DNA of 64,000 bases from contig NW_026262668.1 of NCBI RefSeq assembly GCF_021869535.1, forward strand, positions 10,648,348-10,712,347, in the 5' to 3' direction. Of this stretch, positions 1 through 10,388 are shown piece by piece (the first letter of the stretch is position 1; each line of letters begins with the position of its first letter). The position numbers were made by a program, and so were the translations under genes. The DNA is from Mytilus californianus (taxonomy: Eukaryota; Mollusca; Bivalvia; Mytilida; Mytilidae). The notes under the pieces are model-generated. The model was not told the DNA's origin and did no database searches. It saw only the letters and a list, made by a program, of their open reading frames with translations.

Positions 1-1617
1 ATAGTTTAAGAAAAACAGACCAAAACACAAAAACTTAACTATAACCACTGAACCATGAAAATGAGGTCAAGGTCAGATGACACCTGCCAGTTGGACATGT
101 ACACCTTACAGTCCTTCCATACACCGAATATACTAGACCTATTGCTTATAGTACCTGAGATATGGACTTGACCACCAAAACTTAACCTTGTTCACTGATC
201 CATGAAATGAGGTCAAGGTCAAGTGTAAACTGTCTGATGGGCATGAGGACCTTGCAAGGTACGCACATACCAAATATAGTTGAACTATTGCACATAGTAT
301 TAGAAAAAAAGACCAAAACTCAAAAACTTAACTTTGACCACTGAACCATGAAAATGAGGTCAAGGTCAAATGACACCTGCCCGCTAGACATGTACACCTT
401 ACAATCATTCCATACACCAAATATAGTAGACCTATGGCATACAGTATAAGAAAAACAGACCAAAACACAAAAACTTAACTATAACCACTGAACCATGAAA
501 ATGAGGTCAAGGTCAGATGACACCTGCCAGTTGGACATGTACACCTTACAGTCCTTCCATACACCGAATATACTAGACCTATTGCTTATAGTATCTGAGA
601 TATGGACTTGACCACCAAAACTAAACCTTGTTCACTGATCCATGAAATGAGGTCGAGGTCAAGTGAAAACTGTCTGACGGGCATGAGGACCTTGCAAGGT
701 ACGCACATACCAAATATAGTTGAACTATTGCACAAAGTATTAGAAAAAAAGACCAAAACTCAAAAACTTAACTTTGACCACTGAACCATGAAAATGAGGT
801 CAAGGTCAGATGACACCTGCCCGCTAGACATGTACACCTTACAATCATTCCATACACCAAATATAGTAGACCTATGGCATACAGTATAAGAAAAACAGAC
901 CAAAACACAAAAACTTAACTATAACCACTGAACCATGAAAATGAGGTCAAGGTCAGATGACACCTGCCAGTTGGACATGTACACCTTACAGTCCTTCCAT
1001 ACACCGAATATACTAGACCTATTGCTTATAGTATCTGAGATATGGACTTGACCACCAAAACTTAACCTTGTTCACTGATCCATGAAATGAGGTCGAGGTC
1101 AAGTGAAAACTGTCTGACGGGCATGAGGACCTTGCAAGGTACGCACATACCAAATATAGTTGAACTATTGCACATAGTATTAGAAAAAAAGACCAAAACT
1201 CAAAAACTTAACTTTGACCACTGAACCATGAAAATGAGGTCAAGGTCAGATGACACCTGCCCGCTAGACATGTACACCTTACAATCATTCCATACACCAA
1301 ATATAGTAGACCTATGGCATACAGTATAAGAAAAACAGACCAAAACACAAAAACTTAACTATAACCACTGAACCATGAAAATGAGGTCAAGGTCAGATGA
1401 CACCTGCCAGTTGGACATGTACACCTTACAGTCCTTCCATACACCGAATATACTAGACCTATTGCTTATAGTATCTGAGATATGGACTTGACCACCAAAA
1501 CTTAACCTGTTAACCTTGTTCACTGATCCATGAAATGAGGTCGAGGTCAAGTGAAAACTGTCTGACGGGCATGAGGACCTTGCAAAGTACGCACATACCA
1601 AATATAGTTATCCTATT
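1..1617. repeat. 440-bp higher-order tandem array
   Basis: The segment AAAAACAGAC recurs at 11, 451, 891 and 1331, giving an exact 440-bp period over about 3.6 copies. Each 440-bp unit is itself three diverged subunits of about 147 bp, each containing CCATGAAAATGAGGTCAAGG or a close variant. AGGTCAAGGTCA, a direct repeat of AGGTCA with no spacer, is seen at 64, 210, 357, 504, 797, 944, 1237 and 1384. The middle subunit of the later copies carries AGGTCGAGGTCA instead. Short ORFs here are by-products of the repeat. Confidence 0.9.
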
Positions 1618-1885
1618 ACTTATAATAAGAGAGAATCTAACATTACAAAAAATCTTAACTTTTTTTTCAAGTAGTCACTGAACCATGAAAATGAGGTCAA
1701 GGCCATTGGACATGTGACTGACGGAAACTTCGTAACATGAGGCATCCATATACAAAGTATGAAGCATCCAGACCTTCCACCTTCTAAAATATAAAGCTTT
1801 TAAGAAGTTAGCTAACGCCGCCGCCGCCGCATCACTATCCCTATGTCGAGCTTTCTGCGACAAAAGTCGCAGGCTCGACAAAAAC
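1..1885 (-). mobile_element. Interspersed element with 440-bp internal array (copy 1, cut by window edge)
   Basis: The right end carries a hairpin-forming terminus (about 1852-1885: GTCGAGC, then CTGCGAC-AAAA-GTCGCAG, then GCTCGAC) preceded by a GCC-repeat stretch. The same end is found at 48130-48215, so both are copies of one element. Read on the minus strand it starts with the GTCGAGCC head used by the elements at 34691 and 56004. The interior is a tandem array. The other end lies outside the window. No coding capacity was seen, so it is probably non-autonomous. Confidence 0.7.
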
Positions 1886-2511
1886 TAAAGGGAAGTTATC
1901 TTAATAGATATAAATCAGTCATCAAAGTTTAATGAAAACTGCTCTAAGCACTTTAAGGATATTGTCCAAAAACCTGAAAATCAGCCCTTTTTTATGAATG
2001 AAATCTTGTAACTCAGAAAAATAAAATCTAATATTTATAAAAATCAAAAGGGAGCTTACAACAATAGATATAAACAATTTACCAAAGTTTCATAAAAAAT
2101 GCTGAAAGCATTTTTGAGTTATTGTCCGAAAACTGGAAAATCCCCCTTTTTGTAACGAATAAAACCCAATAAATCAGAAACGTAGAGTCTAAAATTTATA
2201 AAAATCAAAAGGGAGCTCATGTCGATAGCATTAAACAATTCACCAAAGTTTCTTGCAAATTGGTGAAATTGTTTTTGAGTTATTGTCCGAAAACTGGAAA
2301 ATCCCCCCTTTTTTAATGAATAAAACTCTAAAATTCGGAAACGGTAAATCCGAAATTTATAAAAAAACGAAAGGGAGCTCACATCAATAGCTATAAACAA
2401 TTCACCAAAGTTTCATGCATATTGGTAAAAGCGTTTTTGAGTTAATGTCCGACATGTTGACGACGGACTGACAGACGGACGTCAACTGTATACCATAATA
2501 CGTCCCGTAAA
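1886..2511 (-). repeat. Interspersed element, ACGTCC-head family (minus orientation)
   Basis: On the minus strand it begins with GTTTACGGGACGTATTATGG and a CGTCCGTCTGTCAGTCCGTC-like stretch. It then has about three units of roughly 166 bp built around a 'TTTTCGGACAATAACTC' motif and AAACTTTGGTGAATTG. The plus-strand copy at 53848 has a full head hairpin; here the outer hairpin arm is missing. It directly abuts the previous element. No open coding frame is credible. Confidence 0.6.
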
Positions 2512-2794
2512 CTAATTAAATTGCTCCCATCTGAAGATTCATCCAAAATACTCATACATGTATCTTTAAAATATTTCAGATCAGTTCATTTTTATTGAAC
2601 TCTCACCATCGTCACAAAAAAAAATTATTTTCATTACAAAATAATAATATCATCCCCAAAATTATCTAAATAAACTTTAATTTTTGCGCCTGTCCCAAGT
2701 CAGGAGCCTCTAGCCTTTGTCAGTCTTGTATTATTTTTAATTTGAGTTTCTTGTGTACAATTTGGAGTTTAGTATGGCGTTCATTATCACTGAA

Positions 2795-2952
2795 CTAGTA
2801 TATATATTTGTTTAGGGGCCAGCTGAAGGACGCCTCCGGGTGGGGGAATTTCTCGCTGCATTGAAGACCTGTTGGTGACCTTCTGCTGTTGTCTTTTCTA
2901 TGGTCGGGTTGTTGTCTCTTTGACACATTCCCCATTTCCATTCTCAATTTTA
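2795..2952 (-). repeat. Dispersed short repeat S1 (minus orientation)
   Basis: The reverse complement of this stretch matches 29310-29460 along most of its length. Shared features are GAATGGAAATGGGGAATGTG, CAAAGAGACAACAACCC, a CCGGAGG motif and GGCCCCTAAACAAA. It is probably a SINE or a tail fragment of a larger element. No RNA polymerase III boxes were recognised. Confidence 0.6.
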
Positions 2953-3823
2953 TTTAATCTAAAAAGCATTCAAGATATTCAAGTTTGTATCTTTCATACA
3001 AAAAAAACTTAAACTCAACATAGGCATTTTTTCCAACAAAAGACTAAATTTCCCCATAAAATAAATACAATGTACTTGAGGAATATCACTTCCATACATG
3101 TACAATATGTACATAACAACTCATCATAGATATTTAAAAAAACAGATTTTCAAATAAAATATATACATCTGTACTTGAATCATCACTACCATCTGACAGC
3201 TAAGCTGAAGTCTATTCAAATTTGAGGAAGGAATGAAGGAAGTAAAATGGGATTTACTCTACGTCCACTAAACATCAAGTGTTCTAAAATTTTGTGAATA
3301 AAACGTTAACATCATTAATGATTTCCACATTGAGACTGATACACTGAGTAGATGAATTAGAAGTATAAATGCCATTGCAGTTATATTTTGGACAAAAATG
3401 TATGTGGATATCCTAAAATATATCTGTGCAATGTCCTAAAACATTTGCTTAAAGCAGCTTTTAGTTAAAAATACCTCTATTCAATCTACAGTCAGACGTC
3501 TGTTATTGAAGTTATATTCCATTACTGTTATGAATCACAGTTTATGGCTAAAGTTCATAAAGACCCATGACCAACAAACCACTTCATAACATAATTCAGC
3601 ACTCTTCCCTCAGGCCTTTTAGAATTCATGATTATGCAAAACATCGAAAATGACTTTCTTATAGATTGTGTTATGATGATGTGATGTTAATTTTTAGAAA
3701 CAAGATTTTATTTAAAAATTTGATGTTTACCAGTATACCACATGTACATGTATATGGAATTTGTGGGAAGAACACTGCATATGTGTTGCCTTTATTTTAC
3801 ATTTGTACTTCAAAAAAACCTAC
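2953..3823. other. AT-rich non-coding stretch, probably intron of the minus-strand gene
   Basis: The donor at 3823/3822 means the minus-strand transcript should continue leftwards into this stretch. I looked for an acceptor that keeps phase 2 and found no convincing next exon. A pyrimidine-rich minus-strand acceptor-like site near 3220 leads only into a short frame without recognisable protein. Confidence 0.4.
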
Positions 3824-5117
3824 CTTGCTCTTGCTTCTTTTATAGAAATAGGTGCAATGATAGCCGATGATGTAGATGAACGATTTGATATAGTGTCAAA
3901 GCTTGTCTTGTCTATTCTTTTAAAGGTAGTATCAGCTCTATACGCTGTCCGTAATGATCTAGATGATATATCACCAGGAAGCGGAGGTGGATGAGTCTTC
4001 GGTGAGACGGGAGGCAGTTTTCCAAATGTCATTGAATCTGCATCATTCTGTAACACGTGTTTGTAGTTTTCAGTGATTTGAGCAATGTCAACTTCTGATC
4101 CCATCTTACTATCTCTGCCTGGACTCATTTGAACATCGTTTTGATCTGAATATTTTAAGTCAGATTTAGAACCCTTTTTTGTGTCTTCTACAAAGACATC
4201 ATCAGTAGACATTGTTTCAGCCATATTTTCCTGTTTTTTAGACTTAGAACTATTAGCTTCTTCCCCAGATGAATGTGTCTCTCTGTTACGCTTTTCACCT
4301 TTTGATAAAAATTTAGAATGGCTCCTCCCAGATTTAGGTGTCTCTGGAGGTTTTGGCACAAATGGACTATTTTTCAAAGATTCAAGAGATCCTGAACGTT
4401 GATTAGCAACTTTTAAAGCTCTAAATCGTCTCACAGTTGCATCAGATGGAGCTTTATTACTTATAAAATCTTCATCTCCTACTTTTTTATCTTTTTCATC
4501 ACTATCTGAGTCTATGTCCATATAATTAGGGGGAGAGATATCTGATGCATCACTTAAGACCTTATAATTTCTTGATTTAGGTATAGGTGTGTCATCTAAC
4601 AAATCACGTTTTACTGAAGAAGCACTAGTATTCAAATTAGTCTGATTATCTCCCTTTGGTGTAATAAGTAATGTTGAGCTATCTAGTTTATCTTTAACAG
4701 TTTTCTTTGTAGTATCAGTATTTAAATTTTGTGACAAATTGTCTTTTGTTTCATCATTTAAATTTGAAGGTTTATCTCCCTTTTTCAAATTAGAAATTTC
4801 AATATCTTTCTTATTTGCCTCTAATTTTAATTTATCTCCCTTTTTATCAAGATTGATATTTTCTGCTTGTACATTTTTATCAGGCAATATTTTACTAGTG
4901 TTTGATTGTAATGATGCTGCTGATCCAAATTCACTTCCAGATTCTGATATTCTTCTCTTTTCTGTAAGTTTTGCGATAGCACTTTTCTTTTTTATTTTCT
5001 TTGATTTTGTGGCTGGAGGTTTTGTTTCTATTTTGTCCTTTTCTATGACATCATGGCTTTCCATGGTACATTCTTTTTGCCATATCAACTTCTGGCAACA
5101 TTTGTAACAAACATCAT
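3824..5117 (-). CDS. Large internal exon of a K/S-rich disordered protein, function unknown
   Basis: This exon is open for 430 complete codons on the minus strand. The acceptor (TTTGTATTTCAG, ending at 5118) and donor (AAG|GTAGGT, intron starting at 3823) are both strong. The first complete codons read D-V-C-Y-K-C-C-Q-K, a CxxC that could be half of a metal site completed by upstream residues. The rest is low-complexity and charged: KSKKIKKK near the start, an acidic DIDSDSDEKD patch, a proline-rich PVSPKTHPPPLPG patch, and repeated Ser/Asp/Lys tracts typical of a nuclear or scaffold protein. No catalytic domain is recognised. The visible stop comes from reading into the intron, so the true C terminus is unseen. 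It begins with two bases of a split codon and ends with two. Exon call is firm; the function is unknown. Confidence 0.7.
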
Positions 5118-5362
5118 CTGAAATACAAATAATTTTGAATTAAAATGTCTGTGTATTCATAATAGTATGTTCAAATTTTAATCGACTTGAACATGCATGA
5201 AATATTTGCCACTGGACATCAAGCAAACATCAATTTATCTATCTATCAAATTTAAATGACTTCTGCTCAAAGGTCGAAGATTCGATATTTGTAACAAAAA
5301 TTTCATAAACCTCGCCTAAGTACATCCTTCAATTTGTGTAAAAGTGAGATAAAAAAAATTAC

Positions 5363-5390
5363 CTGAAAATCTCAATTTCACTGGCAACAT
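5363..5390 (-). CDS. First coding exon of the K/S-rich protein gene
   Basis: On the minus strand an ATG at 5390 opens nine codons (MLPVKLRFS plus one base). They end at the donor CAG|GTAATT, with the intron starting at 5362. Splicing across the 245-bp intron to the acceptor at 5118 gives an unbroken junction, S-D-D-V-C-Y-K-C, exactly in phase with the long exon. An in-frame stop (TAA) lies eleven to twelve codons upstream of the ATG, so this ATG is the natural start unless another acceptor intervenes. The phase match supports the call; the exon is too short to be certain. Confidence 0.5.
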
Positions 5391-5716
5391 GTATATATGA
5401 CAAGTTTCCAATTCCAATTAATGTTCAACAACAGGATGAGGTGTCATAATTGTTGTTACAGGGTCATTAATGATCCTCAAAATTATTTTTTTCTAAAAGA
5501 ATCAGTCAGTCAGCATTTCTATTTAAATGTCTTTCTCAAACAACCACAAGTTGCAATTCCTTTACCGTAGTTGCATGATTAAAATGTAATTTATGCAGAT
5601 AGATGAAATCATTAGTAAAAACCTGTTTAAAATTTAATATCAGTTGTGTTTTGTCTAAAGTAACTTAGTTACTGATTTTCTGATTATAAAGTGAATGGAC
5701 GCCATTAAAATTTACC

Positions 5717-6012
5717 ACTTCTACAGTGTGAAGAAACCTCTGCAGTGTGAAGAAACCTCTACAGTGTGAAGAAACCTATGCAGTGTGAAGAAACTTCTAC
5801 AGTGTGAAGAAACCTATGCAGTGTGAAGAAACCGCTACAGTGTGAAGAAACCTCTACAGTGTGAAGAAACCTCTACAGTGTAAAGAAACCTATGCAGTGT
5901 GAAGAAACCTCTACAGTGTGAAGAAACCTATGCAGTGTGAAGAAACCGCTACAGTGTGAAGAAACCTCTACAGTGTGAAGAAACATCTACAGTGTGAAGA
6001 AACCTCTGCAAG
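5717..6012. repeat. 19-bp minisatellite
   Basis: About fifteen tandem copies of CTACAGTGTGAAGAAACCT. The variants alternate at the unit start (CTCTACA, TATGCA, CGCTACA) and give a partly repeated higher-order pattern. It lies 330 bp upstream of the ATG of the minus-strand gene, so it may be in that gene's 5' flank. There are no unique spacers. Confidence 0.9.
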
Positions 6013-7059
6013 TAAATGTATGAGCACCTGCAAATACAAGAATTTTGTTCCAAGAAAGATAACTCAATCATCATTTTTTTTTTCTCCCAATACTGAAGAC
6101 ATACATTTGTACTCAATATCTGTCTCCATCCTTCTAATTTTTGGACATTTACAAATGTAGGTTTAGGAGGACTTTTCAGTTATGGTCCAAAGCTAAAGGG
6201 GTCTCTTCCTTTCTTTTTTTTAATTTCCTTTGCAAATCCTTCTCTAATCTTAAATTTTAGCACCCCATTATTCTTTATTTTTTTCACCCTTTTTTTCTAG
6301 ATCCTGTAAACCACATCCAAACCTTCAGCTTAGCACAATACTCCTTCTATTGTGATCTAGAAGGTGTATTGTATACCGAGTTGTCAAACACTTTTTTCAT
6401 GGTAACATTTTTAAAACGGTTTAAAGATTTCAATAATTAATAACTATTTTAAAAATGATATATGTACATTCTTTAATCTTTATTGTTATATTTATACTTA
6501 TAGTACATTTATACCATTAATGTAGATTTTGATATTTTTTACGTTTGAATTGTTTCCCCTTGAACAGTTATTGAAATTAAGTTTGGAAATAATTTTTACC
6601 CTTAAAATTTATTATTTAGTGATTTCTGATATTCAAAAAAAATGTAAAAAAGAAAATAAAGGCAAAAATAAATAGATTTTGATTTTATACTAAAAAGTAA
6701 TATTTGAAGCTGTCATGGGTTATAGATTATGGTGATTGCAAATGATAGAAGCATGGGTAGTTTGAGAAAGTTTGCTTTCATTTTTGTAACATGTGAAATG
6801 TAATTTTGGAAACAGAATTGTGAGGATTGAAACATTAAATTGCCTTAAATTTATATGATAATGAAGTTCTGAAAGAGGAAGAAAATATATATAAATTTTT
6901 CATGCGATTTTTTATAACAGATCTAGAATATACATTGATATAGATGAAAATTTATGTGACAAAGAATTATCACTGTGGATATTTATATACTGATGATTTA
7001 GTCACAATAAACTGATTTATAGACCTTAATTTACAGTCCCTGTGCCGTTACACTAATAA
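6013..7059. other. AT-rich intergenic sequence, nothing recognised
   Basis: Poly-T and poly-A tracts and no frame of note. It probably belongs to the interval between the divergently oriented minus-strand gene and gene A. Confidence 0.5.
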
Positions 7060-7290
7060 AAATTTGTAAGGGTTCCATGGAACCCTGTGTCTCGCCTGCG
7101 ATTTCTGCTATGTAATAGTGTACATGTAATGTTGACTTAAAAAGTGAGTTCATTTATCATCAAAATACATAATTTAAAACAAAAAATTTATAAGGGGTTC
7201 CGTGGAACCCTGTGTCTCACCTCCATTTGCTGCTGCCAGTGTAAAAGTGTAATGTTGACTTAAAAAAAAGTGAGTCCATTTAAAATAAAA
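7060..7290 (-). repeat. Tandemly duplicated tail fragment of the GTCGAGCC element family
   Basis: Two copies about 125 bp apart share AAGGGGTTCC or AAGGGTTCC, GGAACCCTGTGTCTC, a CTGC stretch, then TGTAATGTTGACTTAAAAA. Each is the reverse complement of the tail (GGCGAGACAC-GGGTTCC..GGAACCC-TTA) that ends the elements at 34691 and 56004. The first copy contains the perfect palindrome GGGTTCCATGGAACCC at 7070-7085. The second, at 7195-7210, differs at the centre (GT). Confidence 0.6.
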
Positions 7291-7354
7291 GAAGACCAAG
7301 CAATATAACGTTGTTTGAAAGGACACTTGTGTAGTTAAGATATATCCAATACAG

Positions 7355-7434
7355 CGAAGGAAGATCAAGTGGTTGAAATTCCAAAGGAACATAGAACAGA
7401 CCTACATGTATGATGATCCAGGATTTCCTCCTTG
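7355..7434 (+). CDS. Candidate internal exon, unknown protein
   Basis: An AG acceptor (ATCCAATACAG) precedes 26 open codons beginning RRKIKWLKFQ and ending MYDDPGFPP, followed by a strong donor (TG|GTAAGC, phase 2). The peptide composition looks coding, but the pyrimidine tract is weak. It would precede gene A or belong to a separate plus-strand gene. It does not splice in frame to the ATG exon at 8874. Confidence 0.28.
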
Positions 7435-8053
7435 GTAAGCATTGTGGAAGTATATGAATTGTCAATACCATATTCATTTGTAACAAGATTTACACACAAA
7501 ATGGATGCTGTTTGGGGCTATATCTGTGGAGACAACATATTTGTCATGGAGGTAGGACAGGTGTTTTGCAACATTTGGGTCTTTAAAGATTGATGTAGCA
7601 TGGGTACTCATAAACCATCCAGATGTTCAAAATTATACAAGTTCCAAGCCATTTTCATGATTATACTGATGCAAATTTAAGCGCTATTGTAATTAACCAT
7701 TTTTAAATATTTCAGAAGATACGTCTCTTATTGACTTACTTGTATTGACAGGACAATTGTTACAGCAGTAATTATCAGTATGTGCATAAAGTGGAGTGTG
7801 GAATTTGTTTAACACATCCATGTTTACATTTCTACTTTCTTGACTTACTGTATATCAAATTCATGCATAATTTTAATATAACATAGATGGTGTGTTTTCA
7901 TAACAACTTAAGTTGTTATGCGCATGTATGATTAATGAAGAAAACACGGTTAATCATTACTTCTTGATTATTATTTACCCTGAATAAACCATAGCAACTG
8001 TATAAATTCAGAATCAGCATCTGAGATATCTATTTGCCTTTATTAATTCTGAG

Positions 8054-8116
8054 TAATTTGAAAGAGAAAACAATCATTGACAGAGAGTTAAATAGAACTG
8101 ATGATGACATAGGAAG
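8054..8116 (+). CDS. Candidate internal exon in phase with 7355-7434
   Basis: It follows a pyrimidine-rich acceptor (TTTGCCTTTATTAATTCTGAG). Joined to the exon ending at 7434 it continues open (N-L-K-E-K-T-I-I-D-R-E-L-N-R-T-D-D-D-I-G) for 63 nt to a modest donor (GGAAG|GTTGCA). The hydrophilic peptide and matching phases are the only support. It could also be chance. Confidence 0.22.
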
Positions 8117-8174
8117 GTTGCATTTATCTTACAAAACACGCTTATTTACCGGCGTGTGTATTTGTTTATATCAG

Positions 8175-8225
8175 CAGCCACCATCTTGGAATGCAATTCC
8201 CAGTGCGCAGCCTCCGTAATAAATG
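8175..8225 (+). promoter_or_regulatory. Candidate core promoter and non-coding first exon of gene A
   Basis: A GC-richer island in AT-rich DNA carries GCCACCATCTTGGAATGC, which contains a YY1-type CCATCTTGG. It is followed by ATGCAATTCCCAGTGCGC, which resembles the ZNF143/THAP11 core (CAATTCCCAGNATGC). It ends at a splice donor AAAT|GTAAGG at about 8225. In animals such motif pairs mark TATA-less promoters of broadly expressed genes; that gene A uses it is inference. Confidence 0.35.
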
Positions 8226-8873
8226 TAAGGTACTTGGAATCTCTGTTGCGTTTGCTGGTAAGGCAAATGTTCATTCTGTCAAGCGTTTGTTAGATTAGTG
8301 TCGTACTTAAATAAGTTTTCAAACAAATGAATTTACATTTGCATTTTAAGAAAAAATATTAAGCAAAAAGTGAAAATACTGTATTAATTTTACGTTTATA
8401 TGATTTACCATGTTGATTTTTAATGTCGTAAATCATAACAAAACATTTACGATGCTGTTCTATTCACTCCCTCTTATTATTGTGTTAAGATAATTGCATT
8501 TTAAGTAATCTTTTGCACTTCTCATAAAAAGCAATTTTGTAAACAGGAAACGAAAAAATTATTCCATAACAAACTTTGTGTTTGAATTCTGGACTTGACG
8601 AATATTTTTTTAAATTAGGAAGATAAACAAAAAGTAACAGCCAAGAGGGATGGTCATGCCAACAATCATTGTTTGAAAATGGAGGAACGGGCACATGTGT
8701 CGGGAGACTGCAGCAGCTTTGTTAATTGAATATATGGAAAAACGGATGTTATTGATAAACTGCTTGTGATTTTACAAACATTTTGGTTTTACACTGGTAG
8801 TTAATGAAAGGAAATGTCATGACAAAATAGAAAACATATTTTTTAATTAAACTAAACTGTGAGTTGAGTAACC

Positions 8874-9808
8874 ATGAACTCAGCAACAAGAGCAAAATCC
8901 CCTTCCAATCATGATCTCAATATATTTTTGGATCGACAGATACAAAATAAATTACTGGAAATTGATGATCAGTTGTGGTTGACTGATTATATGGTTGAAT
9001 CAAAAGGAAACACTGAGTTAAAGGTGCCAAAAACTATAAAAGTGACAAGGAATGATGATGTTACTGGATGGTTTAGCAGTTCAAAGTGTGTTCTACGCAA
9101 GCTGGAAAAAGAAAAGCCAACTCAACAACCAATAACTTACTCATGGAGAGAACAAACACGATTAAAAAACTTGATTCAAAACAGTTTTGTGTTCAAACAT
9201 TATCCTTACCACCAATCATATATTGAACAATATAGAGAAGAAAATTCTCAGTTGAGTGGAATTAAAACAGTAGCCCAAAAAGAATCCAATGAACCCAGGA
9301 AAATAGCAGTTCAAAATACTACAATAACAACAAGTGCACAAAACAATACGACTGCATCAGGAAATATATATTCTCAGAATTCTGGTCAGAATATATGCAG
9401 TCATTGCAATCAACCATATACTGTGTCAACATCACAGCCTCTTATTACTGCAGCCTTTAGTTACACACGTAGAGAAACTACCTCCCTCTCAAATGGTGCT
9501 TGTAAATGTACTCAATCTACTTCAAACCCCATCCCTCATTCATCAGGTTCTCATACCTGCACTAAACACAATCATCACCAACACAAAGATGTTGCTAGTT
9601 TAGCCTATAAGTATAAACTTTCCAAGGAAGCATTGATGCACAATATTGCATGGAGATCAGAATCTGAAAATTCAAGTGAGCATGAAAAAGACTCATTTAA
9701 AACACCTAGAGTAGCATCTGGAAAAAGATCAGCTGGAAAAGCACCTACTAAAGTTACTGTGCCCTCTTTACCAAATGGTCACAATAAAAATATTCAAACA
9801 GTTACTGT
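8874..9808 (+). CDS. Gene A exon with start codon, unknown protein
   Basis: The ATG (CCATGAAC context, with an in-frame TGA nine bases upstream) opens 311 codons plus two bases. They end at a near-ideal donor, CTGT|GTAAGTAT; the TAA seen a codon later is intronic. The first 110 residues look folded (NIFLDRQIQNKLLEIDDQLW, then a basic segment ending VFKHYPYHQSYIEQYREEN). Residues about 170-245 form a Cys/His-rich patch (CSHC, CKC, CTKHNHHQH) that could bind metal. The remainder is Ser/Lys-rich. I do not recognise the family. The two leftover bases pair with C at 22318 to give an intact V-Q-Q-V-S junction, which supports exon 22318-22426 as the next exon. Confidence 0.7.
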
Positions 9809-9929
9809 GTAAGTATAAATACATTGAATCTTGCTAGTCAAAAAACTGTTTCATCTTTGGTAGGACTGAAATATTTAGAAAAACATGTTTTACCAAGCCT
9901 TTACAAAAACTCTTGAACTTCATCATGCT

Positions 9930-10388
9930 TATAAACTGAACTGTTTAAAAAATCTTTTGCTTATTCTGGATCAGTTTTATGGAACAGACTACCATATGAA
10001 ATGCGTAAAGTGCAAAACACTTTTTCTTTTAAACAAATTATAAAACGATACTTGAGGCAGTCCCAATATTCAGTCTTGAAATGATTGCAACTATTACTTT
10101 TTTAGAATGTATGATTTTGATTTGTATATAATACATGTATCTATTTACTACATGCAGTCTGTAACTGTTTTACATGTTCTAATGGTACATGTACATTGAG
10201 CTAGCTATCATGACTATACAATTGTCAATGATTGTGTTAATATGTTGTACATGTACATGTATGTTTGCTTTTTTTCTCTTATTGTTATTTTTTTACTTGT
10301 AGTGTATATGAGGGCCTCAGGGAAGATTTGTTATTGTAACTAACTGTGTTTACCCTCTTTAAATAAAGAATTTATTATTATTATTATT
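9930..10388 (+). mobile_element. 3' fragment of a non-LTR retrotransposon
   Basis: About 40 codons remain of a LINE C terminus: SGSVLWNRLPYEMR, then a basic stretch ending in TGA near 10083. A 3' tail follows, ending TTTACCCTCTTTAAATAAAG, AATTTATT and (ATT)n. The final 30 bases before the ATT run match the 3' end of the longer LINE at 62565-62600. It is a typical 5'-truncated insertion in intron 1 of gene A. Confidence 0.65.

Noticed and set aside
3180-3240. Terminal exon of the minus-strand gene near a pyrimidine-rich acceptor
   Set aside because: The frame that looks serine/aspartate-rich is not in phase with the donor at 3823, and the in-phase frame gives no convincing protein.
4181-5107. 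Plus-strand open frames of 73 and 122 codons
   Set aside because: Antisense shadows of the spliced minus-strand exon 3824-5117.
5717-6012. CRISPR-like direct repeats
   Set aside because: Contiguous 19-bp tandem units with no unique spacers, in eukaryotic DNA.
9334-9603. 89-codon plus-strand frame
   Set aside because: Alternative frame inside the better supported gene A exon.
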